Shown piece by piece: positions 19,164 to 27,407 of a stretch of DNA of 64,000 nucleotides. The stretch's first letter is position 1, and every line of letters begins with the position of its first letter. Source of the DNA: Gammaproteobacteria bacterium (GTDB lineage Bacteria; Pseudomonadota; Gammaproteobacteria; SZUA-152); assembly GCA_013152545.1 (NCBI GenBank), contig JAADGF010000002.1:38695-102694 (forward strand), written 5' to 3'. The notes under the pieces were generated by a model, which was not told the DNA's origin, ran no database searches, and saw nothing but the letters and a program-made list of their open reading frames with translations. Made by a program: the position numbers and the translations under genes.

Positions 19164-20026
19164 TGAAAACAACGCCTCACGGAAAACCAAGCAATGCCAC
19201 GCTGTTGCTTTCTGTAAAGTTGTTTTCTGTAAAAAAGCCCCACTCCCTCATGTTATTCAAGGCGCTACGTTGAATGTCCTTACAATCACCCAACCATTGC
19301 CCATCATTTAGCCTAACCGTGAAATAAGTCAGTCGGATTCACTCTCTTCACCTAAATCTTAGCCCCATTTAAGTTTTAGTCGTTTTGGATACATGCACCT
19401 AAACCCTATACGCCACGCAGGTATATACTAATCCATGTCAATCAAAGAAACCAACCGAAAGAGTAACAACCCCTACGTTCATCGGGTAGACACACCGGAA
19501 GTAACAACAAGCCATTGTAACAATAATGTCGACCAAGACATCAACAATGGCAATAATAAAAATGGCAACGATAAAAAAAGCGTATTCGAGCCAAAGCACT
19601 TAGCGCTAGGCGAACAAGGTAAACATCTACCATTATCCTAATGGTGCCATCAATAATTACTACTACTCTCAATTTCTACACATTTCAGATAAAATACAGC
19701 ATAATTGCGATTTAATAGATAAGAACTAATATTTATTGCCATTATTTATTTCCAATAAACATAAGCAAACAATAATCACGAATAGACAATGCAATCTATT
19801 ACCCGGAACCGAGAATATGCAGAAATTCGCCATCAAGAACACCTCACATTGCCATTATCACCCACTAAAACAAGTATATTTCAATTACCGATATGAATTG
19901 CTACGGCACATCGCTACGACACAGTCGTAGACGCGACATTAAATACTAAATTCGTTAGCATTGTTATCCACAACGACTTTTAATTCATAGCAATAAATCA
20001 ATTGTCTTCTTGCAGCTAATAATTTT
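19164..20026. other. 863-bp intergenic region, no supported gene
   Basis: Only short low-complexity reading frames (for example 19435-19641, 68 codons rich in Asn and Lys) occur; none has homology that I recognise or a good ribosome-binding site. It contains the partner of the 338-370 repeat at 19398-19432. Confidence 0.45.
19398..19432. repeat. short intergenic repeat, copy 2
   Basis: CCTAAACCC...ACGCAGGTATATACTAA, similar to 338-370 in the same orientation with a few substitutions and a one-base length difference. Confidence 0.35.
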
Positions 20027-20332
20027 ATGCGTACACTATTTATTATAATCGCCCTGGTTTTAGTTATTCTTATTCTAAAACGCCTCATTGCCGCGAGACT
20101 ACGGTATAAAAAAAAGCCGGTTCAAACTCAAGTCGTGGATTACACCCCTACAGTACGTTGCAAATTTTGTGATGCTCATGTCCCCTCCGGCACAGCACTG
20201 AACGCTGAAAATGCGTTTTTTTGTAATAAAAAGCATTATTTAGCCTACAAAAATTCAGAAAAAATACGTTTAAAACCCAAAAAATCGACACATAGCACCC
20301 TCAACAATAACAAACAACGTAACCGACATTAA
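20027..20332 (+). CDS. PP0621-like small membrane protein with zinc-ribbon-type Cys cluster
   Basis: 101 residues: an N-terminal helix (TLFIIIALVLVILIL) then a short cytoplasmic domain VRCKFCDAHVPSGTAL...FFCNKKHYLAY with CxxC and Cx3H ligands of a treble-clef/zinc-ribbon type, and a basic tail. This is the pattern of the PP0621 family, commonly encoded just upstream of pilS in pseudomonads. Here pilS is 5.4 kb away on the same strand with the prkB-like gene and the spl operon between them. Function unknown. Confidence 0.75.
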   Translation: MRTLFIIIALVLVILILKRLIAARLRYKKKPVQTQVVDYTPTVRCKFCDAHVPSGTALNAENAFFCNKKHYLAYKNSEKIRLKPKKSTHSTLNNNKQRNRH

Positions 20333-20399
20333 TAAACGCCACTGATCAATAATAAATATTCCTTAAACCGAGCAACAACAAATCATGCTAATTTAGCCT

Positions 20400-21362
20400 A
20401 TGTCTATAAAACACCCCATTATTGCAATTACTGGCTCTGCGGGGGCTGGCACATCATCCGCCCAGGCCGCATTCGCAGACATTTTTTTACGCGAAGGCAT
20501 TAATGCCGTTTTTGTGCACGGCAACAGTTTTCGTCGCTATACGCCAAGCCAGGTTAATACGATTTTTAAGAATGCCGCCGAAAGTGGCCACCCGGTCAGC
20601 CACTTTGGGCCTGAAACCAACTATTTCGACCGTCTGGAAGGATTGTTTCGGGAATATGCCCGTAGTGGCACCGGACTAATGCGCGAATACGTATCCACTG
20701 AAGAACAGGCACAACGATTTGATCAGACCATTGGCAACTATAGCCCGTGGGAGGAAATACCCGGCGATACAGAGCTTTTATTCTATGAAGGGCAGCATGG
20801 TGGCTGCATTGAAGCGACTTGGTCACGACGAAGAATGAGCGAATCGCATCATCCAACCATCGTCAACGAACGCCATAACCCCAACGCACGACATGACACT
20901 GGTGTTGATATCGCCCAATGGGTTGACTTATTGATTGGCGTTGTACCAAGTATCAACTTGGAATGGATTCAAAAAATCCACCATGATTATAAAGATATAG
21001 GCCGATCAGCAGAAGCCACCGTGATGACAATTCTGCGGCGCATGCCAGATTATGTGCGCTACATTACCCCGCAGTTTTCATGGACAGATATTAATTTTCA
21101 GCGTATTCCGTTAGTTGACACCTCCAACCCCTTTATCACACATGAAGTGGCATCGGCGGACGAAAGCATGGTAGTGATTCGTTTCCGCGAACCAAAAAAA
21201 TTTGATTTTCCAGATTTATTGAACCGTATCCACAATGCCTTTATGTCTCGCCCCAATACGCTGGTAGTGCCTGGCGGCGAAATGCGAAACGCAATGGAAA
21301 TCATTTGTACACCACTGGTTCAGGCATTATTAGCAAAACAACGGAAAATAACAGAAATATAA
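20400..21362 (+). CDS. divergent phosphoribulokinase-family protein
   Basis: 320-residue homologue of bacterial phosphoribulokinases (PrkB type), about 30 residues longer than E. coli PrkB. Kept features: P-loop GSAGAGTSS (12-20), LLFYEGQHGG with E130, VDLLIGVVPSINLEWIQKI, D196, and the end NTLVVPGGEMRNAMEII. Lost features, by alignment from memory with Rhodobacter PRK: catalytic D42 is Asn, H45 is Arg, R49 is Pro, H100 is Ser (99), R168 is His (195), R173 is Ile (200). About 27 extra residues rich in Arg/His/Asn lie at 136-168. ATP binding seems intact while the ribulose-5-phosphate site is rebuilt, so a different phospho-acceptor or a non-catalytic role is likely. No RubisCO nearby. Confidence 0.85.
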   Translation: MSIKHPIIAITGSAGAGTSSAQAAFADIFLREGINAVFVHGNSFRRYTPSQVNTIFKNAAESGHPVSHFGPETNYFDRLEGLFREYARSGTGLMREYVSTEEQAQRFDQTIGNYSPWEEIPGDTELLFYEGQHGGCIEATWSRRRMSESHHPTIVNERHNPNARHDTGVDIAQWVDLLIGVVPSINLEWIQKIHHDYKDIGRSAEATVMTILRRMPDYVRYITPQFSWTDINFQRIPLVDTSNPFITHEVASADESMVVIRFREPKKFDFPDLLNRIHNAFMSRPNTLVVPGGEMRNAMEIICTPLVQALLAKQRKITEI

Positions 21363-22075
21363 GTAAAACAACGGGTGCCTAATCATTACTGTTTAGCACT
21401 TAACGTTCAATCGCCTGCCAAGCGAGGAAGTGCTAGGAACCGAACTTGAAAAAGAAGTTGGAATAATCAACAGAGAAATTATTACATATCCACCTTTCAG
21501 CACGTTTTACCAAACCCCACCCGCCAGGGCGACGGACAGGGTTTGATAGGCGGAATGTCGTTTCATACATAATGCAAACATTAACATTGGTGCACCGCTG
21601 TCAATTGCGGGGTGGTCATTAACAACAGTGCCAATTATGATATTTTCTGCGCTAGAAACCCTCCTTCGTTTATGTGTCTTCTCTCTGTATCACTTACAAC
21701 GACAAAAAGAAAACAGTGACAAAAAACTCATCGCGAACCGGTCAAACCAACACGTTGCACTATTATAAGATAGTAAATACAAGACAGCTTGACCGAGCAC
21801 AACAAGCACTCCGTGCACTTCAATGACAGCATTTGTCACAACCTAATCACTGAAGATACAAGCAACACACCGTCACCTTAATTTGCCATTAATGCTCAGT
21901 ATGCTGCCATGAAATTAAATCCTTTTATTCGAGTAAAGTAAACATACACTCACTCCACCTCCCTGCATTGCTAATTTTTTTACTTTTCAAGATTAACAAC
22001 ACATAAACATTATGAACACAACAGCAGAAAAATCGTTGATGTAGGTCAAAGAATTTTACGCTAAGATAATAGCAA
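21363..22075. other. 713-bp intergenic region between the PRK-like gene and the spl operon
   Basis: No supported gene. A stem CAAACCC...GGGTTTG spans about 21510-21537 but lacks a T-run. The rest is AT-rich without recognisable sites. Confidence 0.4.
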
Positions 22076-22810
22076 TTATGTCAGCGATTGTTTAGGTTTA
22101 TGTTGCACCACCTTTTTGAGCGGAGAAAGATTAATTTCGTCAACAACAACTGACGCATGCATGCTAAGCACCCATGATACTGCATTTGCCACATCATCTG
22201 ACACTAAGTAATTATCCGAATTATCACCGGGCTCAAAACCCAACGCATCAAAAAATGGAGTCTTAACCATACCTGGATTGACAATACTGACTGAAACACC
22301 ACTTTTAGAACATTCATCTCGCAACGCGTGTGCCATACCTCTTAAAGCAAACTTGCTAGCACAGTAGATAGCCCCTTTACGCTCTCCTTTTAGCGCAGAT
22401 TCCGAACCAATAAAAATCAATTTTCCGGTTTTACGTTTTTTCATCATCGGCATAAAAGCTTTTGCCAAATAGGCTTGACTTAAAAAGTTCAAGTTAATCA
22501 TTTCCTGAATTTGAGCATATGAAAACTCTTCTATCGACCCGAACTGGCCCCGCCCAGCACAAAACACAATGGCGTGAACATTAGAGTTAGCCTTTGCCAA
22601 TAAGGTCACTTTTTCCGGCAATGCCTCAATGTTGGATAAATCCATTTCTACCGCTGTAAACTGCTCATGGTCGATAGCGCGACAGGAAAAGTTTCTCGCA
22701 ATACCGATAACGTGACAATTATCTCGCAATAAACGATAAACGATCGCTCTACCAATACCGGAACTTGCGCCGGTAACAACAATGTGAGGGGTGGTTTTCA
22801 GTGAACTCAT
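22076..22810 (-). CDS. short-chain dehydrogenase/reductase in spl operon
   Basis: 244-residue classical SDR: nucleotide motif VTGASSGIGRAI, FCAGRGQFG, catalytic Ser in FIGSESALKG, YCASK (Tyr and Lys) and NPGMVKTPFFD. It is an NAD(P)H oxidoreductase of unknown substrate. Start at the ATG 22810 with AAAGGTGAC immediately upstream; a 20-residue upstream extension was rejected. Last of four minus-strand genes (GT2, nucleosidase, radical SAM, SDR), 64 nt after the radical SAM gene. Such an SDR is, as far as I recall, a repeated neighbour of proteobacterial spore-lyase-like genes. Confidence 0.88.
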   Translation of the reverse strand: MSSLKTTPHIVVTGASSGIGRAIVYRLLRDNCHVIGIARNFSCRAIDHEQFTAVEMDLSNIEALPEKVTLLAKANSNVHAIVFCAGRGQFGSIEEFSYAQIQEMINLNFLSQAYLAKAFMPMMKKRKTGKLIFIGSESALKGERKGAIYCASKFALRGMAHALRDECSKSGVSVSIVNPGMVKTPFFDALGFEPGDNSDNYLVSDDVANAVSWVLSMHASVVVDEINLSPLKKVVQHKPKQSLT

Positions 22811-22874
22811 GTCACCTTTACCCCACGGTGCGCAATTTTCGTAACAAATAGTTTCACAGCAACTCCACAATCAG

Positions 22875-23870
22875 TTACCCCAGCGTACAGGGGAAATACT
22901 TATGTTTTGGGATATAGCGCAACAACATCTGCTCGCAATATTGAACCATCGCTTGCTCAATTGCAGGGTAATAGGAAATCATACCTTGCTGTTTGTTCAG
23001 TTTTGCGGCAAATAATTTTTCGTCAGGATAAAGTTTGGCCATATTGCGAAAATATGTTTCCGGCAGTCGAAACACCCCCATACTGACGGAGTGTAACTCA
23101 TCAATATTTATTTGGTTAAAAACAGACTCAAATAATTCACGATAGTACTCGGCATAATTATCATCATAAATTAATGGATCAAATCGCAGCCCAACCTTCC
23201 AGCCGCATTGTTGCAATTTCTTAATAGCGTCAATTCGCTTAATGATACTTGGCACTTTATGTTCCAACGCCTGAGAGATTATCGTTGGTGTAAAACTAAA
23301 CGCAACAATGCAGTTTTCAATCGGTTGCATATTCAACAAGGAACGAATCTGGGTACTCTTGGTACGCAACTCCAACACAGTATTGGCATGGCATTTAAAA
23401 AATGGTAGAAAATAGGCAGCAAATTGGCTCAACGGCTCAAAAGCCAAGCTATCACAATCATATCCAGAATAAAAATAATTGGTTTTATCATTTTGCGCTT
23501 CTGCTTTATGTTTAATATCCAAAGCAAAGTCTTCATAATTCACAAACAGCACATAATGAGCCGAACGATACATGCCTTGCAAAAAACAATAACGGCAATC
23601 GTAAACACAGTTAAGCATGTGCGAGAAATAATAACTTCCCCCCTCTCCGATACGATACTCCTGCGGTGCTGGCAACGAAAATTTGTTGTGTTTTTTTGCT
23701 AAAATCAATGCAGGCTTAAATTTTTGTAAACGAAAATTTTGCGCTTTACGGTTAAATACTTCCCCATAACGCTCGATTTTTACCTTTGGTAATTGTGGGT
23801 AACGCTCAATGATCTCCTGCACGCGGGAGAAGGAATAGATTTCTTCCTCTATATAAATGGCAGAAAACAT
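22875..23870 (-). CDS. spore photoproduct lyase-like radical SAM protein
   Basis: 331 residues. The radical SAM cluster motif is NCVYDCRYCFLQGMY with Cys88, Cys92 and Cys95 (CX3CX2C, as in SplB, where the cysteines are 91/95/98). Cys139 in SGYDCDSLAFEP falls where Bacillus SplB has the H-atom donor Cys141. The rest fits a partial TIM barrel: NTVLELRTKSTQIRSL, CIVAFSFTP, KVGLRFDPLIY. In Bacillus the enzyme reverses the spore photoproduct (thymine dimer) using SAM; non-sporulating proteobacteria carry this related family with no proven substrate. It lies 33 nt after the nucleosidase gene in a four-gene operon. Confidence 0.88.
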   Translation of the reverse strand: MFSAIYIEEEIYSFSRVQEIIERYPQLPKVKIERYGEVFNRKAQNFRLQKFKPALILAKKHNKFSLPAPQEYRIGEGGSYYFSHMLNCVYDCRYCFLQGMYRSAHYVLFVNYEDFALDIKHKAEAQNDKTNYFYSGYDCDSLAFEPLSQFAAYFLPFFKCHANTVLELRTKSTQIRSLLNMQPIENCIVAFSFTPTIISQALEHKVPSIIKRIDAIKKLQQCGWKVGLRFDPLIYDDNYAEYYRELFESVFNQINIDELHSVSMGVFRLPETYFRNMAKLYPDEKLFAAKLNKQQGMISYYPAIEQAMVQYCEQMLLRYIPKHKYFPCTLG

Positions 23871-23903
23871 AGTCGGGTCATTTAATCTGTGTTTGATCTG
23901 GAC

Positions 23904-24788
23904 TTAACGGAATGATGGTTGATAGCTGAGGGGCATTGCATCCAGGTTATTTTGTAATTCAGCAAGCAATGTTTTGGCATTGCGACAATGATGGAGCTTT
24001 AATTCGTTTAATAACGAACAATTGGTGAGTGCGTACCAATGATTAAGTTGTGATTTCAGTTGGAGCTGTTGTGATACCGTAAAATGAAAACGCTTGATAA
24101 TAATATGATAGTCATCTGTATGCATGCTATTCGGCGCTAACTGTTCAGTTAATGATTGTACTTCGTTGGCCAATTGCGCTATTTTCCCTATTTGCGCTGT
24201 GATCAATGCATGCACCTGTGTGGCATTAACATTATCAACGGAATTATGTTGGTTATCTGAAATAACTTTCAAACAATGAATCAATTCGTTGCTATTAAAT
24301 CGCGTAGCGGCAGCATAAAAACCCGCTGCTTCCATATCATATACCCTATCACCGCTGTAAATGGTTGCGGGTTTAGGTACGGTAATAATACTGGCTGTTT
24401 CGCACATTGGGTTAATAATCAACGAGGGGTAGTAACGCCTTCCATCGGTGGCATCAATAACACGATGCGCCAAAACCGCATCGCCAACATCCCGACTTAA
24501 ACTACCCGCAATACCGATATTCAACCAAGCCGCGGCACCTTCATTGCGTTGTCGTGCTGCCAGATAACCGGTAGCCGCCGCTGCCGCAACAGTACCGACA
24601 CCTGAAACAATTAACTCAATTGTTTCATTACTGAATATTGTAAAGCCGTGGTTTCCGGGAATTTTTCGCAACCGGAAGTGTTGTATAATCGGCTTCGCTT
24701 CCACTGAAAGCGCAACAACAAAATTAAGCATAGGCATGTGGTTTACAACGTGGTGATTGCTAATAACGACCTCATCACGGAATCGCAT
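23904..24788 (-). CDS. MTA/SAH nucleosidase-like purine phosphorylase-fold protein
   Basis: 294 residues. The N-terminal ~200 residues have the Pfs/PNP fold: ALSVEAKPII (acid as Glu12 of E. coli Pfs), ELIVSGVGTVAAAAATGYLA, WLNIGIAGSLSRDVGDAVLA, VYDMEAAGFYAAA (Glu174 equivalent) and KVISDN (Asp197 equivalent), so hydrolysis of a nucleoside bond in an adenosine-like compound is plausible. A ~80-residue helical C-terminal extension not found in Pfs follows. The ATG at 24788 overlaps the glycosyltransferase stop (TGATG), implying coupling. Inference: it may remove 5'-deoxyadenosine or a related product of the radical SAM partner. Confidence 0.8.
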   Translation of the reverse strand: MRFRDEVVISNHHVVNHMPMLNFVVALSVEAKPIIQHFRLRKIPGNHGFTIFSNETIELIVSGVGTVAAAAATGYLAARQRNEGAAAWLNIGIAGSLSRDVGDAVLAHRVIDATDGRRYYPSLIINPMCETASIITVPKPATIYSGDRVYDMEAAGFYAAATRFNSNELIHCLKVISDNQHNSVDNVNATQVHALITAQIGKIAQLANEVQSLTEQLAPNSMHTDDYHIIIKRFHFTVSQQLQLKSQLNHWYALTNCSLLNELKLHHCRNAKTLLAELQNNLDAMPLSYQPSFR

Positions 24789-25630
24789 CAACTCATTTGT
24801 AATAGCAGATCCCGTTTAACGCGCTCACAGTACGCCAAGCACTCAATGTTACCATACTTTAATGCACCTCTATTGAGAATTCGGCACTTCCGTGCAATCA
24901 TCGCCATAGCTGCCTCATGATCCTCAACACCCAATACACCCGATTTAATCACGTTTTCCAACGCCTGAATACGAAATCGATCCATCCCCCAATAACGCCG
25001 CGATAACTGATCGTCATGACCACCGTATTTAACCAACAAAGGTTCATCGATATATAAAACAGAATAACGCGCGCAAAAACGCAACCAATAATCGTAATCC
25101 TCACAGGCAGGTAGGGTTTCATCAAACAAGCCAATATCATCAATTACTTGACGGTGCATCAGCACTGACGATGGCGAAATAACACACATAGGCAGACATT
25201 GCCGAAAAATATAGCCCCCTGATTTAGCGTGTTTTTTCATGGCATTGACCCTTATGCCATTGCGCACCCAAATCTCTTCTGTATGACAAAAACGATTATC
25301 AGGTTGTGCAATTAATGCCTTAATCTGGGTTTCCAGTTTTTTTTGCCGCCATTCGTCATCAGAATCCAAGAATGCAATCCATTCACCACGAGCCGCTTTG
25401 ATTCCCCGATTGCGCGCACTGCTCACACCTGCATTTTTTTGGTATATATACTCTACTGTCTTGAATCGGGTTTGTATGAACGCCGCCGTGTCGTCGTCAG
25501 AACCGTCATCAACAACAATCACCTGATAAGCCGCGAACGACTGGCTTAATATGGACCGAAGTGCCCGCTCAATGGTGTGCCGACGATTGAAGGTTGGTAC
25601 AATAACACTAATATTAAATCCCGATGTCAT
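24788..25630 (-). CDS. family 2 glycosyltransferase in spl operon
   Basis: 280-residue GT-A glycosyltransferase: ISVIVPTFNRRHTIERALRS, VIVVDDGSDD, YQKNAGVSSARNRGI, GEWIAFLDSDDEW with the DxD motif, and LPACEDYDYWLRFCARY with the acidic ED motif for catalysis. No membrane helices, so probably cytoplasmic or peripheral. Start at the ATG 25630 after TTGGA; a TTG three codons earlier is the alternative. It is the first gene of the four-gene minus-strand operon and diverges from pilS. The sugar donor and acceptor are unknown. Confidence 0.88.
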   Translation of the reverse strand: MTSGFNISVIVPTFNRRHTIERALRSILSQSFAAYQVIVVDDGSDDDTAAFIQTRFKTVEYIYQKNAGVSSARNRGIKAARGEWIAFLDSDDEWRQKKLETQIKALIAQPDNRFCHTEEIWVRNGIRVNAMKKHAKSGGYIFRQCLPMCVISPSSVLMHRQVIDDIGLFDETLPACEDYDYWLRFCARYSVLYIDEPLLVKYGGHDDQLSRRYWGMDRFRIQALENVIKSGVLGVEDHEAAMAMIARKCRILNRGALKYGNIECLAYCERVKRDLLLQMS

Positions 25631-25769
25631 AATATCCAAATCGTTATCCGCTCATTACGCAACGAAACACAATATCACTTATCGCAACAGAATACGCTTA
25701 ACCTATTATTCTGAATAGCCTATAGTTACGAGTATCTGACAGCCGAGCAATTGCAAACCACATTTTATT

Positions 25770-27404
25770 ATGGCATTCGAGATTTTTGACAATATAATAT
25801 CTGGTGAAAACCAACCCGATCGGTCAACGCAGGTTTGGACATTTTTAAAATACCTCAATTTTTACCGTGTCATCCTCGCAGCAATTTTTGTCAGCTCTGT
25901 TTTTATCGAAGCTAACCTGCCCGTCCTCGGCGGCCACAACCCTGGTAGTTTTGCGATAACAGCCTACATCTATCTGTCGATTGCTGCGCTTAGTAACTTT
26001 GCCATCCAATGGCGCTGGCCCAATTTCGAGTTATTGATCCTGGTACTGACACTAACCGATATCACGGTTTTAACTCTAGTGATGCACACGAGTGGAGGCA
26101 TTGAATCCGGTCTTGGCATGTTACTAGTGCTTGCCATTGCTGGAAACAGCCTGCTGATTGCCGGGCGCACAGCAAACTTGTTTGCCGCGATTGCAGCCAT
26201 TGCAGTCCTGTTTGATCAAGTGATATCAAATATGAACCAGTCCGTCACAACGAATTATACCCAAGCAGGTATATTGGGCGCCACCTTGTTTGCCACTGCA
26301 ATGTTATCCCATGTGTTATCCAAACGAATTCGCGAATCGGAGGCATTAGCAGAGCAGCGCGGCGTTGACCTTGCTAATCTTGCCCAACTCAATGAACACG
26401 TTATCAAACGCATGCAGTCCGGCGTCATTGTTGTGGATGCAGACGCCCGAATACGATTAATGAATGAATCTGCCTGGTATATGCTGGGGCTGCCTTCAAT
26501 GAGAAACACCGGAAACAAAACATTAAACTTTATCTCCCTTGAACTCGCCAACCAATTTGAAGCCTGGAAAAACCGCCAGGTAACAGAAACCAAAATTTTT
26601 CGCGCCACAGGCGCATCGGTTGATATTTTACCCTCGTTCACCAGTCTGGGTAACAACGATACATCTGGGACATTGATTTTCCTGGAAGACACCGCACGCA
26701 TGGCACAACAAGCACAGCACATGAAACTTGCTTCATTAGGCCGACTGACCGCCAGTATTGCTCATGAAATACGTAACCCCCTGGGCGCCATTAGTCATGC
26801 TGACCAGCTACTTGCAGAATCCAAAAATTTGAACTCAACCGACAAACGCCTGACTGAAATCATTCACAGCCACACCAAGCGAGTTAACGGAATTATCGAA
26901 AACGTGTTACAATTAAGCCGACGTGGTAACACCATGCCTGAAAACATCGTGCTTAATGACTGGTTAAATAATTTCGTACAGGAATTTGCGCTTAGCCAAA
27001 ATATTGACCAAAGCACTATCTCCCATCATGTAATGCCCAATGATATAAAAATCCATATCGATCCTACGCAATTACACCAAATTGTATGGAATTTGAGCCA
27101 TAATGGCTTGCGTTTTAGCATCGATTACCCCGCAAATCCAAAATTAGAGATCCGAGCTAGCCTGAACGATGAAAACTCCCGCCCCTTTTTGGAGATAATT
27201 GACCACGGCCCCGGCATTGACCCGGAAACAGCCCAACAAATATTTGAGCCTTTTTTTACCACTGATTCCATGGGGTCTGGATTAGGCTTATATATTGCAC
27301 GCGAGCTTTGTGAACTCAATCAAGCCCATATACAATACATACCAGTACCCTCCGGGGGCAGTTGTTTTCGAATCGACTTTGCGAGTACAGGATTAACCCA
27401 TTAA
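25770..27404 (+). CDS. pilS: PilS-type sensor histidine kinase
   Basis: 544 residues. Six hydrophobic helices in the first ~190 residues, a short PAS-like region (MQSGVIVVDADARIRLMNESAW), the HisKA box SLGRLTASIAHEIRNPLGAISHADQLL split with phospho-His in AHEIRNP, and an ATPase domain with N box HQIVWNLSHNGLRF, G1 IDHGPGIDPE and G2 GSGLGLYIARELCELNQ. PilS controls type IV pilin transcription through PilR and is held in check by PilA in the membrane in Pseudomonas. Four bases separate it from pilR. No pilA is in the window. Confidence 0.93.
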   Translation: MAFEIFDNIISGENQPDRSTQVWTFLKYLNFYRVILAAIFVSSVFIEANLPVLGGHNPGSFAITAYIYLSIAALSNFAIQWRWPNFELLILVLTLTDITVLTLVMHTSGGIESGLGMLLVLAIAGNSLLIAGRTANLFAAIAAIAVLFDQVISNMNQSVTTNYTQAGILGATLFATAMLSHVLSKRIRESEALAEQRGVDLANLAQLNEHVIKRMQSGVIVVDADARIRLMNESAWYMLGLPSMRNTGNKTLNFISLELANQFEAWKNRQVTETKIFRATGASVDILPSFTSLGNNDTSGTLIFLEDTARMAQQAQHMKLASLGRLTASIAHEIRNPLGAISHADQLLAESKNLNSTDKRLTEIIHSHTKRVNGIIENVLQLSRRGNTMPENIVLNDWLNNFVQEFALSQNIDQSTISHHVMPNDIKIHIDPTQLHQIVWNLSHNGLRFSIDYPANPKLEIRASLNDENSRPFLEIIDHGPGIDPETAQQIFEPFFTTDSMGSGLGLYIARELCELNQAHIQYIPVPSGGSCFRIDFASTGLTH

Positions 27405-27407
27405 ACC

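Noticed and set aside
19435..19930. Two short frames (68 and 64 codons) before the PP0621-like gene
   Set aside because: Low complexity, Asn/Lys-rich because of AT-rich DNA, no ribosome-binding site or recognised family.
20400..21362. Calling the gene a functional Calvin-cycle phosphoribulokinase
   Set aside because: The catalytic Asp and several substrate residues are replaced and no RubisCO is nearby.
21510..21537. CAAACCC/GGGTTTG stem as a terminator of the PRK-like gene
   Set aside because: Long loop, no T-run, and ~150 bp from the stop codon.
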